Source of the DNA: Treponema sp.
GTDB taxonomy: Bacteria > Spirochaetota > Spirochaetia > Treponematales > Breznakiellaceae
Length of the DNA stretch: 45,311 nucleotides
Assembly: GCA_031278095.1 (NCBI GenBank)
Contig: JAITLC010000051.1
Span: 1-45,311, forward strand
Direction of reading: 5' to 3'
Shown: positions 1-7,264 of the stretch, piece after piece
Layout: every line of letters begins with the position of its first letter
Numbering within the stretch: position 1 is the first letter of the stretch
Notes under the pieces: model-generated
What the model was told of the DNA's origin: nothing
Database searches by the model: none
Seen by the model: the letters and a program-made list of their open reading frames with translations, nothing else
Made by a program: the position numbers and the translations under genes

Positions 1-102
1 ATCAATGGCCTTATACGCGGTAAGGCGGTTATCATTATACTCAAACAACCCGCTCTTTATAAGCACCGCTATTTTGGCGTATATGAATTTCAGCTCCATC
101 AT
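1..102 (-). CDS. N-terminal fragment of an unknown protein (runs off the window)
   Basis: An open frame of 34 codons on the minus strand begins with two consecutive ATG codons and reads MMELKFIYAKIAVLIKSG before leaving the window at base 1. A GAGGTGG ribosome-binding-like sequence lies about 3 nt upstream of the first ATG, which supports the start. The fragment is too short to assign to a family. It lies downstream of the GH5 gene on the same strand, about 90 bp away, so it could be cotranscribed with it. The intervening 91 bp show nothing recognisable. Confidence 0.5.
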   Translation of the reverse strand, partial: MMELKFIYAKIAVLIKSGLFEYNDNRLTAYKAID

Positions 103-193
103 ATCCCACCTCAAAGAACTCTGATATCAATACGGCTACCTTATATTGGAACTTCCGGGCTGTCAATCTCAAATCCTTCAATTTGCAATGTTC

Positions 194-2011
194 TTATTTC
201 AGTATCTCTATTGAATCAATTCCGATGGAACAATCCGGAAGCGCCCTGTATTCCACCGCAAACTGAAGCGTTTGAACTTCATCCCAGGAAAAAAGGCCTC
301 TGCCTTCAAGCCAGCGCTGCTCCGCGTCGATCCAGGCCCCATGTTCCGTCATGTCCGCAAGAGGTATCCGTATGGTATGCCATGTTCCGTCCGGGGGCAG
401 AATTTTTTCAGTGACTGCATAGCGGATCCTCCATGGAATACCCGGAGCGTTTTCACCGTCGATAAAGCGCACATCAAATTCGACAGCCTTATCCGTTCTG
501 ACCCTGAACTGCAGCGCAAAACCGTTTTCCGCAAGATACTTCCAGTCTATGGAACCCTTGAATGTAAAAGTAACACTATCATAGCGGGCAAGGTTCCCCC
601 AGCGGATGGCGTATTTCCCGTCGGCAGAATCAGTGTCATACAAATCAAAAAGGAAACTTTTCTGACGGTAGTGCACCGTGATGTTTTTTTCCGGATAATC
701 GTCATAGATGGTAAAGCTGCCGTTTATCGCTTCAGCCTTCTTCTGTATAGGCGGCGTAAAGGCGAGGGCTTTGACCACTTCCACATTCAGATCCGAATCG
801 ATGCTGCCGCCCTGCCCGGTTTTATAGAGGCCGAAATCACCGTAATAATCCCAGCTTGTCCGGGAGATGCGTCTTTCATCCAAAAGGCCGGCTACAGTTT
901 TGTACCAGCGGACACGATCCTCCTGAAGGCAGTTACCCATCTTTACGCCGAATTCACCGCAGAAAACCGGAACATTCCGTTCCCTTGAAAACCGGACTGC
1001 CTTGTCAAGGGCGGCCGCAAGGGCGGCCGGTTTTGCATCGCGTGAATACGTGTTTTTAAAATACGGGCCGAGCCCTGCGGCAATCAGGCTTCCGGGGATG
1101 GAAGGCATTGTATGGGCGCCCGAAGGGAAGGGCAATCCCCTGAGTTCAGCCATGGAAGGTTCGGCCCAGTCCTGTCCCTGATGGGTAAAATAGTAGGGAT
1201 CGTAAAAGTGAAACGTATAGAGTAGATTTTTATCCATATAAACGGGAAGCTCTTTCAGGGAGTCAATCGAATTCCATGAATAGCCGCCGACAATGATAGT
1301 GTGGACAGTATCCCTTGTTCTGATGGCGTCTATCACCGCTCCCTGGACAGCTCCCCAGCGGGTGGCGGAGATGCCCCCATAGGGTTCGTTGAGGATCTCA
1401 TAGAGTACAAATTTGCTTCTGTTTCTGAAATGATCCGCCATGTGTGTCCAGACCGGAACAAGAAAACTGTCAATGTCGTCCGGGGTAGAACCGCTTGACC
1501 CATCTGAAGAATGGTTATCAAGAATGATAAATATTTCATACTCTTCGGCCCAGCCAACCACCTGATCCAGCAATTCCAGAAACAGGGGATCGGGTATATA
1601 AAAGGGCGCCGGGCCCGTCATTTTATCAAGCTGAATCGGCAGTCTGACAATGTTGATACCGAGACATTTCATATCCCGGAAATCTTCCCTTGTAAATTTC
1701 CTGAACTGTATCCCACGAGCGGAGCCGGTATATTGAAACCACCCGGAAAGATTGACGCCGCGGAAAAAACCGGGCTGCGGATACTCTATAATAGTGGGAC
1801 TTTCCCAAAGCTTAGACTTTTGGGAAAGCAACCTTGGATTTTGAGGAAAAAGCGGACTTTTGCCCGTTTTTTCCAAAGCCATTTCCGAAGAAACCTGAGC
1901 TTTGGGAATGGCTCTAGTATCAGCTCCGCAGTTGTTCTGAATACTGTTACAGGCCCCAAGAATGGAAAATGAAATAGCTGAAATTAAAACAGATACCGCC
2001 TCCCGCATCAT
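194..2011 (-). CDS. Exported GH5 glycanase (endoglucanase/mannanase-like) lipoprotein with C-terminal CBM-like domain
   Basis: This 605-aa protein is read from ATG 2011, which has a GGAGG sequence 4 nt upstream. The frame stays open for another 44 codons but that extension has no ribosome site. The N-terminus MMREAVSVLISAISFSILGAC is a lipoprotein signal with an LGAC lipobox, so the enzyme is probably tethered to a membrane. After a linker of about 80 residues comes a glycoside hydrolase family 5 barrel: RGVNLSG near the start, the acid/base Glu209 in LNEPYGG and the nucleophile Glu353 in CGEFGV. The last ~170 residues look like a beta-sandwich of the carbohydrate-binding type, an inference from pattern and position. 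GH5 includes cellulases, mannanases and xyloglucanases, so the substrate is not settled. The linker is partly built of palindromic repeats (see 1801-1912). With two GH2 enzymes elsewhere in the window it fits hemicellulose or glucan breakdown. Confidence 0.88.
   Translation of the reverse strand: MMREAVSVLISAISFSILGACNSIQNNCGADTRAIPKAQVSSEMALEKTGKSPLFPQNPRLLSQKSKLWESPTIIEYPQPGFFRGVNLSGWFQYTGSARGIQFRKFTREDFRDMKCLGINIVRLPIQLDKMTGPAPFYIPDPLFLELLDQVVGWAEEYEIFIILDNHSSDGSSGSTPDDIDSFLVPVWTHMADHFRNRSKFVLYEILNEPYGGISATRWGAVQGAVIDAIRTRDTVHTIIVGGYSWNSIDSLKELPVYMDKNLLYTFHFYDPYYFTHQGQDWAEPSMAELRGLPFPSGAHTMPSIPGSLIAAGLGPYFKNTYSRDAKPAALAAALDKAVRFSRERNVPVFCGEFGVKMGNCLQEDRVRWYKTVAGLLDERRISRTSWDYYGDFGLYKTGQGGSIDSDLNVEVVKALAFTPPIQKKAEAINGSFTIYDDYPEKNITVHYRQKSFLFDLYDTDSADGKYAIRWGNLARYDSVTFTFKGSIDWKYLAENGFALQFRVRTDKAVEFDVRFIDGENAPGIPWRIRYAVTEKILPPDGTWHTIRIPLADMTEHGAWIDAEQRWLEGRGLFSWDEVQTLQFAVEYRALPDCSIGIDSIEILK
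1801..1912. repeat. Two palindromes inside the GH5 coding linker
   Basis: Bases 1801-1809 and 1819-1827 form a perfect 9-bp stem (TTTCCCAAA/TTTGGGAAA). A second near-perfect stem is GCCATTTCC at 1878-1886 with GGGAATGGC at 1904-1912. Both resemble the intergenic palindromes of this window (stem beginning TTCCCAAAA or TTCCAAAA). They encode part of the low-complexity linker between the lipobox and the catalytic barrel and do not break the frame. Confidence 0.6.
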
Positions 2012-2069
2012 CTTGCCTCCTCCCGGAACATTCCGGAACCTGCCGCCGGGCGAACAACTCTTATTAATC

Positions 2070-2099
2070 CTTATATCCCATAACCTTAAAGACTTGCAA
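2070..2099 (-). promoter_or_regulatory. Candidate sigma70-type promoter for the GH5 gene
   Basis: On the minus strand TTGCAA (2094-2099) is followed after 18 nt by TATAAG (2070-2075). This gives a leader of about 50 nt before ATG 2011, consistent with that start rather than the upstream in-frame ATG at 2143, which lies beyond the promoter. Confidence 0.5.
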
Positions 2100-2422
2100 C
2101 CGGCGGGACAGAGCAATATAGTTAAAGCATAGATCAGGCACATATAAACGGTCTTCGGGAGAGAATAAAGGCACGTATCAGGACTTTCCGGGAGGAGACC
2201 TTTGCATCGGGAAACTATTTCTTCCCATACCCGAGATAGGTTTCCATGAAGAAAAGATTTCCCGGGGCCATTTCGGGGAAACAGTATCTTATTGCCGAAG
2301 GATGTCTCGATGATGTCGATGCCGTACTCTCTGTCATGTGATGAATCCGGATCCCCACCGTCCCCGCGTCTTTTTTGATGCGGGAACCTCGCTAACAGGC
2401 TTTCTCCACAGGCGTGTCGAAT
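2100..2422. other. Gene-poor gap with a possible 31-codon relic ORF
   Basis: No convincing gene is present. On the plus strand 2246-2341 is a small open frame (MKKRFPGAISGKQYLIAEGC..., 31 codons) with only a weak AGG upstream. Its wording resembles the first residues of GNAT-type acetyltransferases, but that is a guess. A G-U-containing hairpin (CCCGCGTC/GATGCGGG) lies at about 2374-2394. The stretch adjoins a decayed integrase, so it is probably debris of a lost element. Confidence 0.3.
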
Positions 2423-2827
2423 TCAGGGGGAAGAATGCGCGTGCGGGGGCCGCTCCCCGCCTGGGGAGAAATGCCCTTCACGGGCAAGCCTTTCCCTATA
2501 TATGATTATCAAAAGGTTTGTGTTCTCTGGTTTTTGTGTTTTTTCGCCGGCGGTTACAATATGGACAGTAATACCGATATAGCGAGTAAAAGGTTTATCT
2601 ATCCGATCCGGGGCCTCTGCGGCGAAACGGATACTGGAAAGCATTGCACGGGCGGCTTGTTCGGCTTCATAGCAGCGCCATTTCTTTCCTTCGGCAAGAA
2701 TTCCAGTTGACCGGGTAATGGCATATCGATGGGCGTTCTCATCCCAGAATCGGGCGTACCACACCAGCCCGGCCTGGGTTTCCTTTAGATACAACGCAAA
2801 AGGCTTACAAGCTTTTTTCGGGCGCAT
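2423..2827 (-). pseudogene. Truncated tyrosine recombinase (phage-type integrase), N-terminal remnant
   Basis: The best start is ATG 2827 (MRPKKACKPFALYLKE), with GGAAAGAG upstream. The frame can also be opened at 2854. About 80 residues look like the arm-type/SAM-like N-terminal region of tyrosine integrases as found in treponemes (LVWYARFWDENAHRYAITRS, then a Cys/Ala-rich helix). The sequence then diverges into low-quality coding and stops after roughly 134 residues. The catalytic R..H-x-x-R..Y domain is absent and is not found in neighbouring frames, so this is a broken gene. It lies directly downstream of tRNA-Val on the same strand, the usual place for an integrated element. Family assignment is from memory of treponeme integrases. 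Confidence 0.6.
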
Positions 2828-2840
2828 ACCTACTCTTTCC

Positions 2841-2861
2841 GGCAAAAGTATCACTTTTGCC
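2841..2861. repeat. Perfect 9-bp hairpin upstream of the integrase relic
   Basis: GGCAAAAGT (2841-2849) pairs perfectly with ACTTTTGCC (2853-2861) around a 3-nt loop. It sits just before the integrase start and could be a terminator for the tRNA transcript, a regulatory hairpin or part of an attachment region. Confidence 0.5.
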
Positions 2862-2926
2862 TTTCCGTGTGATATGCCGCCCGCTTTCGGGTAGGCTAAT
2901 TCCTTGCTATATAAGCAATTGGGGCA

Positions 2927-2998
2927 TGGGCGATACCGGATTTGAACCAGTGACTTCTACCGTGTGAAGGTAGCACTCTCCCGCTGAGTTAATCGCCC
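2927..2998 (-). tRNA. tRNA-Val (anticodon CAC)
   Basis: The minus strand folds into a complete cloverleaf. The acceptor stem is GGGCGAT/ATCGCCC with A73, the D stem ACTC/GAGT, the anticodon stem CTACC/GGTAG around loop TTCACAC (anticodon CAC, reads GUG valine codons), and the T arm ACTGG-TTCAAAT-CCGGT. The 3' CCA is not encoded. The integrase relic begins about 100 bp downstream. No second copy of the tRNA 3' end was seen in the window, so no attachment-site pair can be named. Confidence 0.95.
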
Positions 2999-3050
2999 AA
3001 TAACCGACTTTGACTTTTAATATGGTACCCAAAACCCTGGAGGGCGTCAA

Positions 3051-6000
3051 TTACTCGCTTAGCCTTCTACCGGGGGGATACAGTTCTTCCCAGAGGGAGG
3101 GTTCTACGGCATCTTTGTCAATCGAAAGGTAGAGCTGGGCTTCGTAACTCGGCTGGGGATAGAGGGCGTTCCGGGAGTTGAGATAGGCCAGGTTGATGCC
3201 GGGGGTGGAGAGTTCTCCGGCGCCGGAACGGATCATGCTCACGGGGTCACGGGAGAGAGCGTCCCAGGCGCGGTCGGATTCGGCGTAGAGTCCCAGGGCC
3301 CGGGAACGATAGCGAGTGTCTCCGGTGACGAGGGCCAGGGATTCCAGAGTCACTCCCATGTTGTTACGGGCGATCATGAGTCTTTCGGCAAGTTCAATGT
3401 ATTCGGGTCTGTCATTGGGCATCACTTCCGGAAGCCGGGATCTTTCATTTTCCAGAAGATCCAGTAGTCTTGAATAATAAGCTTGAGAAGTATGGAAATC
3501 TCCCCGCTGGTGGGCTGCGTTCCCCAGGGAATAAAGTATTCTGCGGTTAAGGGGGAGTTCCGCGGATGCGCTAAAGAAGCTCTCCAAGGCAGGGCCCCAT
3601 TCCTTAAGCTGATAGTGGGCTCCTCCCATGCGGTAGAGTATTTCCGGCGGCGCATAGCCGTCCTGACGGGATATTTCATAGTAACTCAATGCCATTTCCA
3701 TGTCGGATGATTTGGCAAAGTACTCAAGGTTACCAAGGTCTGCATAGATTCTGCCGAACCGGGCCGAACGGGGAATGAGTTTCCGGGCTACCGCATCCTC
3801 GTAGAGTTCCGCAGCATTCAGCAATGTTTCCTCTGCGGGAAAACTCTGTCTGGCATCGATAAGGATTGTTCCGTACATCTGGTGAGCGTCTATCTGATAG
3901 CAGAGTCGGCACACGGATTCTTTTCTGGCAAGTTCAAAGGCTTTTATTGCCGCTTCCAGTGATTGTCTCTCTTCATGGGTATTGCCCAGATAGTGATAGT
4001 ACCGGGCCAGATGATAGTAACCTTCGGGAAGCCGGGTATCCTGCCTGAGAGCCCTGAGCAGTATATCCCGAATACCTTCGATGCTTTGAACCCATTCGTC
4101 GGGTACTCCCCGCACCTCTTCTGTCTTCTTGTCCAGATAGTAACCGCCCAGTTCCGCCAGGGTATCCGCGGAGATCTTCCGTTTTTTATCGGCATCAAAC
4201 CAGACCTGCAGGGGGATAACTTCCTTGAGCTGATCGGTGCGGATAAAATATTTCATCATCCGTTCCACCACAAAATCTTTCCAGCCGTAGAGTTCCAGAA
4301 TCCTGGCATAGGCAAAACGTGCATCCTCGTAGCGTTCCTTTTCAACCTCGCCCCAGGCCAGGGCATTGTCTCCCAGGGTCAAGAGGGCATCAGGATCGTT
4401 GGGATGATAGTCCAGAATGATCCGCTGGAGCAGTGTCTCTGCCTTGGAATAATTTCTGAGATAGTAGGTTTCCAGATGGGCATAGTCCAAAACACCCTTC
4501 TTGTCCCGGAAATAGGTAGTGAGAAGTTCATCGTACTTTTCTTCTGCGTAACGGTACTGCCGCTTGTCCCGGAAAGCTTCTGCATAACGGTAGAACCACT
4601 CTTTTTTACGGTGGATTCTGAAAGCCTGGTTGAACCGTTCATTTGCCCGCTGGTATTCTCCTGCATCGATCCGTTCAAGACCCGCCTTATAGATCGTTTC
4701 CGCCCTCATGGGTTTATAAATAAACTGATAGACAAGGTAAACCAGGGAGGAAGCAACCAGGGCTATCATAAAGAAGAGCCCCAGCGCGGGAAGAAATTTA
4801 TGGACAAAAATATAGGGGAAACTGGCCTGTTCCGCTTCCAGGGCTTCTCCGGTTTTCTTTTCAAACCCTTTGGGAATGGTGATCGTTTTACCCAGGATAT
4901 TTCCCGCCAGTACGGCCGTTTCCTTGGCGGAAGCTCCCTTCACAAGGAGCTTGATGAGTCTGGACATTTGCTCCGGCGCTACCGCCTGTTCTGCAATGAG
5001 TTCCTCACAGGCAATCCGAAGATTGAGGGGATAAGCGGCCAATGTACCCTGCAATTGCTGTAATTCTTCATCGGTAAGTGAGATCTCTTCCACTTCTTCC
5101 GAAGCTTCAGGCTGGAGACGAGCACGGGCAACCGGAGTACCCAGAGGAACATTACTGCCAAAAACATCATCAATACCGGAAAGGGCAAAATCATCCATCC
5201 CCCCGAAAGCGCCTGAGCCGGAGGAACTGGTATCGTTAAAATCAATGTCGTCCGGGAGGGCGGCCCCGCTGGGATTGAAGCTGTCCCAGGTATCCCCGGA
5301 ACCTGACTCCATTGGCACCAGTTCTTCTCCGAAACCCGCTTCACCACCCATCTCAAAGACGCCTGCATCGCCTCCGAGATCAAGGCTTTCTTCATTACCC
5401 AGATCGAAACCTGCATCCAGAGCGGAATCCTGACCTTCGGCTTCGTCAAAGGATAAAGATTCAAGGTCCTCGTCTCCGGCGGAAGCATCCGTTTCACCGC
5501 CCAGATCAAAGCCTTCAAAATCGCCCGATTCATCGTCCTTTGCTACCAAGGGCACATCTTCAACAGGGGAAAGATCCTCCAGTGGAGCGAGTTCGTCTAC
5601 TCCCTCTTCGCCGCCCAAATCAAGACTTGAGTCCTCCATGCCGATCCCGCTATCCGGATCGGGAATCCCCTCTTCTCCCCCCAGATCGAAGAATTCATCT
5701 TCGCCGGGAGCGGCTTCAAGATCATCTGCAAGGCCGTCAAGAAGGCCGTCCGGCAAACCAAAATCGCCTTCACCGGAAATGGCCGGTTCTTCAGCCGCCA
5801 GGATTTCTTCGGGCAGGGCTTCCGCCTCTTCAGGAAATCCCGGCAGATCTCCAAAATCGGAGCCTCCAGGGGTATCTTCCGTGCCGGGAATCGGCAGATC
5901 ATCGGGAATAGTATCGAGAAAAGCGCCAAAATCAATATCTCCGCTTTCATCATCTCCTTCAATTTCCGCCGGAGTCCCGGGAGTTTCCCCAAGGTTGAGA

Positions 6001-6287
6001 GAATCAATGCCAATATCGCCGAAATCCCCCGGCTCCCCTGTAAGGCCAAGGCTGCCGAGGTCCATTTCGTCGTCATAAGCCAAACCAAGATCGGTAGAAT
6101 CCGCGGAAGAAGGAACCGGTTTTTTTTCGGGTCTTAGGGAAGAGGCGGGCCCTGAACCTGCGGCACTTTCGTGATCGGGGAATTCTAGTTCCTCATAGGA
6201 GGTTCCTTTCTCCGCAAGGACACTAATTTCCCCGCCGATGTTGCGAAAGGAGGAAGAAAAATCCCGAAGCGCTTGCAATGATGGCAT
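3051..6287 (-). CDS. Very large acidic TPR membrane protein, spirochaete type
   Basis: This 1078-aa protein has three parts. Residues ~1-390 are strongly acidic and low in complexity, with recurring FDLGGE/LDLGGEEG units. A segment at ~395-490 is followed by one hydrophobic helix at ~498-522 (ALGLFFMIALVASSLVYLVY). From ~530 to the end there are many helical pairs of the tetratricopeptide type (for example YKAGLERIDAGEYQRANERF, ILYSLGNAAHQRGDFHTS). With no signal peptide, the acidic part should be cytoplasmic and the TPR part periplasmic. That topology and size recall the spirochaete periplasmic-flagellar collar protein FlcA (Borrelia BB0236), but I offer it only as a possibility. The start MPSLQALRDF has no Shine-Dalgarno; a weak promoter-like TTTACA-16-TAAATA lies just upstream. 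It is divergent from the CBM48 gene with a 41-bp gap. Confidence 0.8.
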   Translation of the reverse strand: MPSLQALRDFSSSFRNIGGEISVLAEKGTSYEELEFPDHESAAGSGPASSLRPEKKPVPSSADSTDLGLAYDDEMDLGSLGLTGEPGDFGDIGIDSLNLGETPGTPAEIEGDDESGDIDFGAFLDTIPDDLPIPGTEDTPGGSDFGDLPGFPEEAEALPEEILAAEEPAISGEGDFGLPDGLLDGLADDLEAAPGEDEFFDLGGEEGIPDPDSGIGMEDSSLDLGGEEGVDELAPLEDLSPVEDVPLVAKDDESGDFEGFDLGGETDASAGDEDLESLSFDEAEGQDSALDAGFDLGNEESLDLGGDAGVFEMGGEAGFGEELVPMESGSGDTWDSFNPSGAALPDDIDFNDTSSSGSGAFGGMDDFALSGIDDVFGSNVPLGTPVARARLQPEASEEVEEISLTDEELQQLQGTLAAYPLNLRIACEELIAEQAVAPEQMSRLIKLLVKGASAKETAVLAGNILGKTITIPKGFEKKTGEALEAEQASFPYIFVHKFLPALGLFFMIALVASSLVYLVYQFIYKPMRAETIYKAGLERIDAGEYQRANERFNQAFRIHRKKEWFYRYAEAFRDKRQYRYAEEKYDELLTTYFRDKKGVLDYAHLETYYLRNYSKAETLLQRIILDYHPNDPDALLTLGDNALAWGEVEKERYEDARFAYARILELYGWKDFVVERMMKYFIRTDQLKEVIPLQVWFDADKKRKISADTLAELGGYYLDKKTEEVRGVPDEWVQSIEGIRDILLRALRQDTRLPEGYYHLARYYHYLGNTHEERQSLEAAIKAFELARKESVCRLCYQIDAHQMYGTILIDARQSFPAEETLLNAAELYEDAVARKLIPRSARFGRIYADLGNLEYFAKSSDMEMALSYYEISRQDGYAPPEILYRMGGAHYQLKEWGPALESFFSASAELPLNRRILYSLGNAAHQRGDFHTSQAYYSRLLDLLENERSRLPEVMPNDRPEYIELAERLMIARNNMGVTLESLALVTGDTRYRSRALGLYAESDRAWDALSRDPVSMIRSGAGELSTPGINLAYLNSRNALYPQPSYEAQLYLSIDKDAVEPSLWEELYPPGRRLSE

Positions 6288-6328
6288 ATTTAGATATTTA
6301 TGTATCGGCCGATAATTGTAAAGAATAT

Positions 6329-7078
6329 ATGAAAAGGATACTAATCCCGTTTCTTTGTATCATTATCCCCTGTATATGCGTTCAGGCGGTTGATCTTGAG
6401 TCCTATGAATTCATAGACAGGTTGCTCTCCATGCCCGGCCCCGGAGCGCCGGAGATCTTTGAAGATGCGGTGATTTTTACCGCCTCATCCTCCCACCGGC
6501 GGGTTGGTGTTGCCTTTGGTTTTGAAGGTTTCTCCAGGGTACACTGGTTCAGAAAACTTCTTGTAAGTCAGGATCCCCTGAACGCTCCCATCCCGCCGGG
6601 CAAGAAGGTTCCCGATCCATACAGGGATTCAGGCATCCTTTTCTATGTGCTTCAGCTTCCAAAAGATCTAGATGAAGTAGATTACCGCCTTGTTATAGAC
6701 GGACTCTGGACTACAGACCCGGCAAACCCTCTGATCCGCAGCAGTGGAGAAACGGCTTTGGCCTATTCATACATACGCATACCGCAGAGGGAAACAGTTC
6801 CAGGCCCCCTTCAGGGCCCGCCGGGAAGCCTCTCCTTCTCTTTCAAAGGACCGCCCGGAGAAACGGTAACGGTAGCGGGAAATTTCAACAACTGGGATCC
6901 TTTTATGTATGACCTGAAGGAAGCCCCGGCGGGAAACTACAGTCTCCTGCTTCCCCTGCCCCCCGGTACATGGCAGTATGTTTTTTTTCACCGGGGCGAA
7001 CGTCTCCTTGATCCCTACAACCCCCGCAGAGCCTACACAAAAGACGGTAAAACTGTCTCGGAAATCGTAATACAATAA
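6329..7078 (+). CDS. Secreted protein with C-terminal CBM48/AMPK-type glycogen-binding domain
   Basis: From ATG 6329 the product is 249 aa and begins with a signal peptide (MKRILIPFLCIIIPCICVQA). An earlier in-frame ATG at 6278 would bury the signal peptide and overlap the divergent gene, so 6329 is preferred; its ribosome site is weak (GTAAAG). The C-terminal ~85 residues (SFSFKGPPGETVTVAGNFNN, WDPF, GTWQYVFF, DPYNPRRA) match the early-set fold of isoamylase N-terminal/CBM48 domains. A second, less clear copy may occupy residues ~50-140 (VGVAFGFEGFSRVHWF ... YRLVIDGLW). There is no catalytic glycosidase domain, so this is a binding or structural envelope protein of unknown role. Confidence 0.75.
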   Translation: MKRILIPFLCIIIPCICVQAVDLESYEFIDRLLSMPGPGAPEIFEDAVIFTASSSHRRVGVAFGFEGFSRVHWFRKLLVSQDPLNAPIPPGKKVPDPYRDSGILFYVLQLPKDLDEVDYRLVIDGLWTTDPANPLIRSSGETALAYSYIRIPQRETVPGPLQGPPGSLSFSFKGPPGETVTVAGNFNNWDPFMYDLKEAPAGNYSLLLPLPPGTWQYVFFHRGERLLDPYNPRRAYTKDGKTVSEIVIQ

Positions 7079-7083
7079 GCGCC

Positions 7084-7120
7084 GAGGCTGTCCCAAAAAT
7101 TCAGTTTTTGGGACAGCCTC
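7084..7120. repeat. Perfect 16-bp palindrome, repeat family A, possible terminator
   Basis: GAGGCTGTCCCAAAAA (7084-7099) pairs perfectly with 7105-7120 around loop TTCAG. It directly follows the CBM48 gene and precedes the fusA promoter, so it could end transcription, though no clear run of T follows. The same GCTGTtCC-AAAA-CTTCAG design recurs at 17327, 17644 and 45152. Confidence 0.85.
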
Positions 7121-7141
7121 CGTCTACAACTCTTTTAAGAC

Positions 7142-7170
7142 TTGAAAAACATTGAAAACTTTGCTATATT
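7142..7170 (+). promoter_or_regulatory. Candidate promoter of fusA
   Basis: TTGAAA (7142-7147), a 17-nt spacer, then TATATT (7165-7170). Transcription would begin near 7177 and give a leader of about 88 nt before ATG 7265. Confidence 0.5.
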
Positions 7171-7264
7171 TTGTCAATTATAGACCTTTAGTGCATGAAA
7201 CGAAGCTTCACGTTCGATTCAATTTTTAAGGTTGGCAGTTTTTTCATTCGTAAGGAGTATGAGA

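Noticed and set aside
3963-5063. Long plus-strand open frame (366 aa) opposite the TPR gene
   Set aside because: It is the antisense of the TPR coding sequence, lacks a ribosome site and has unlikely composition.
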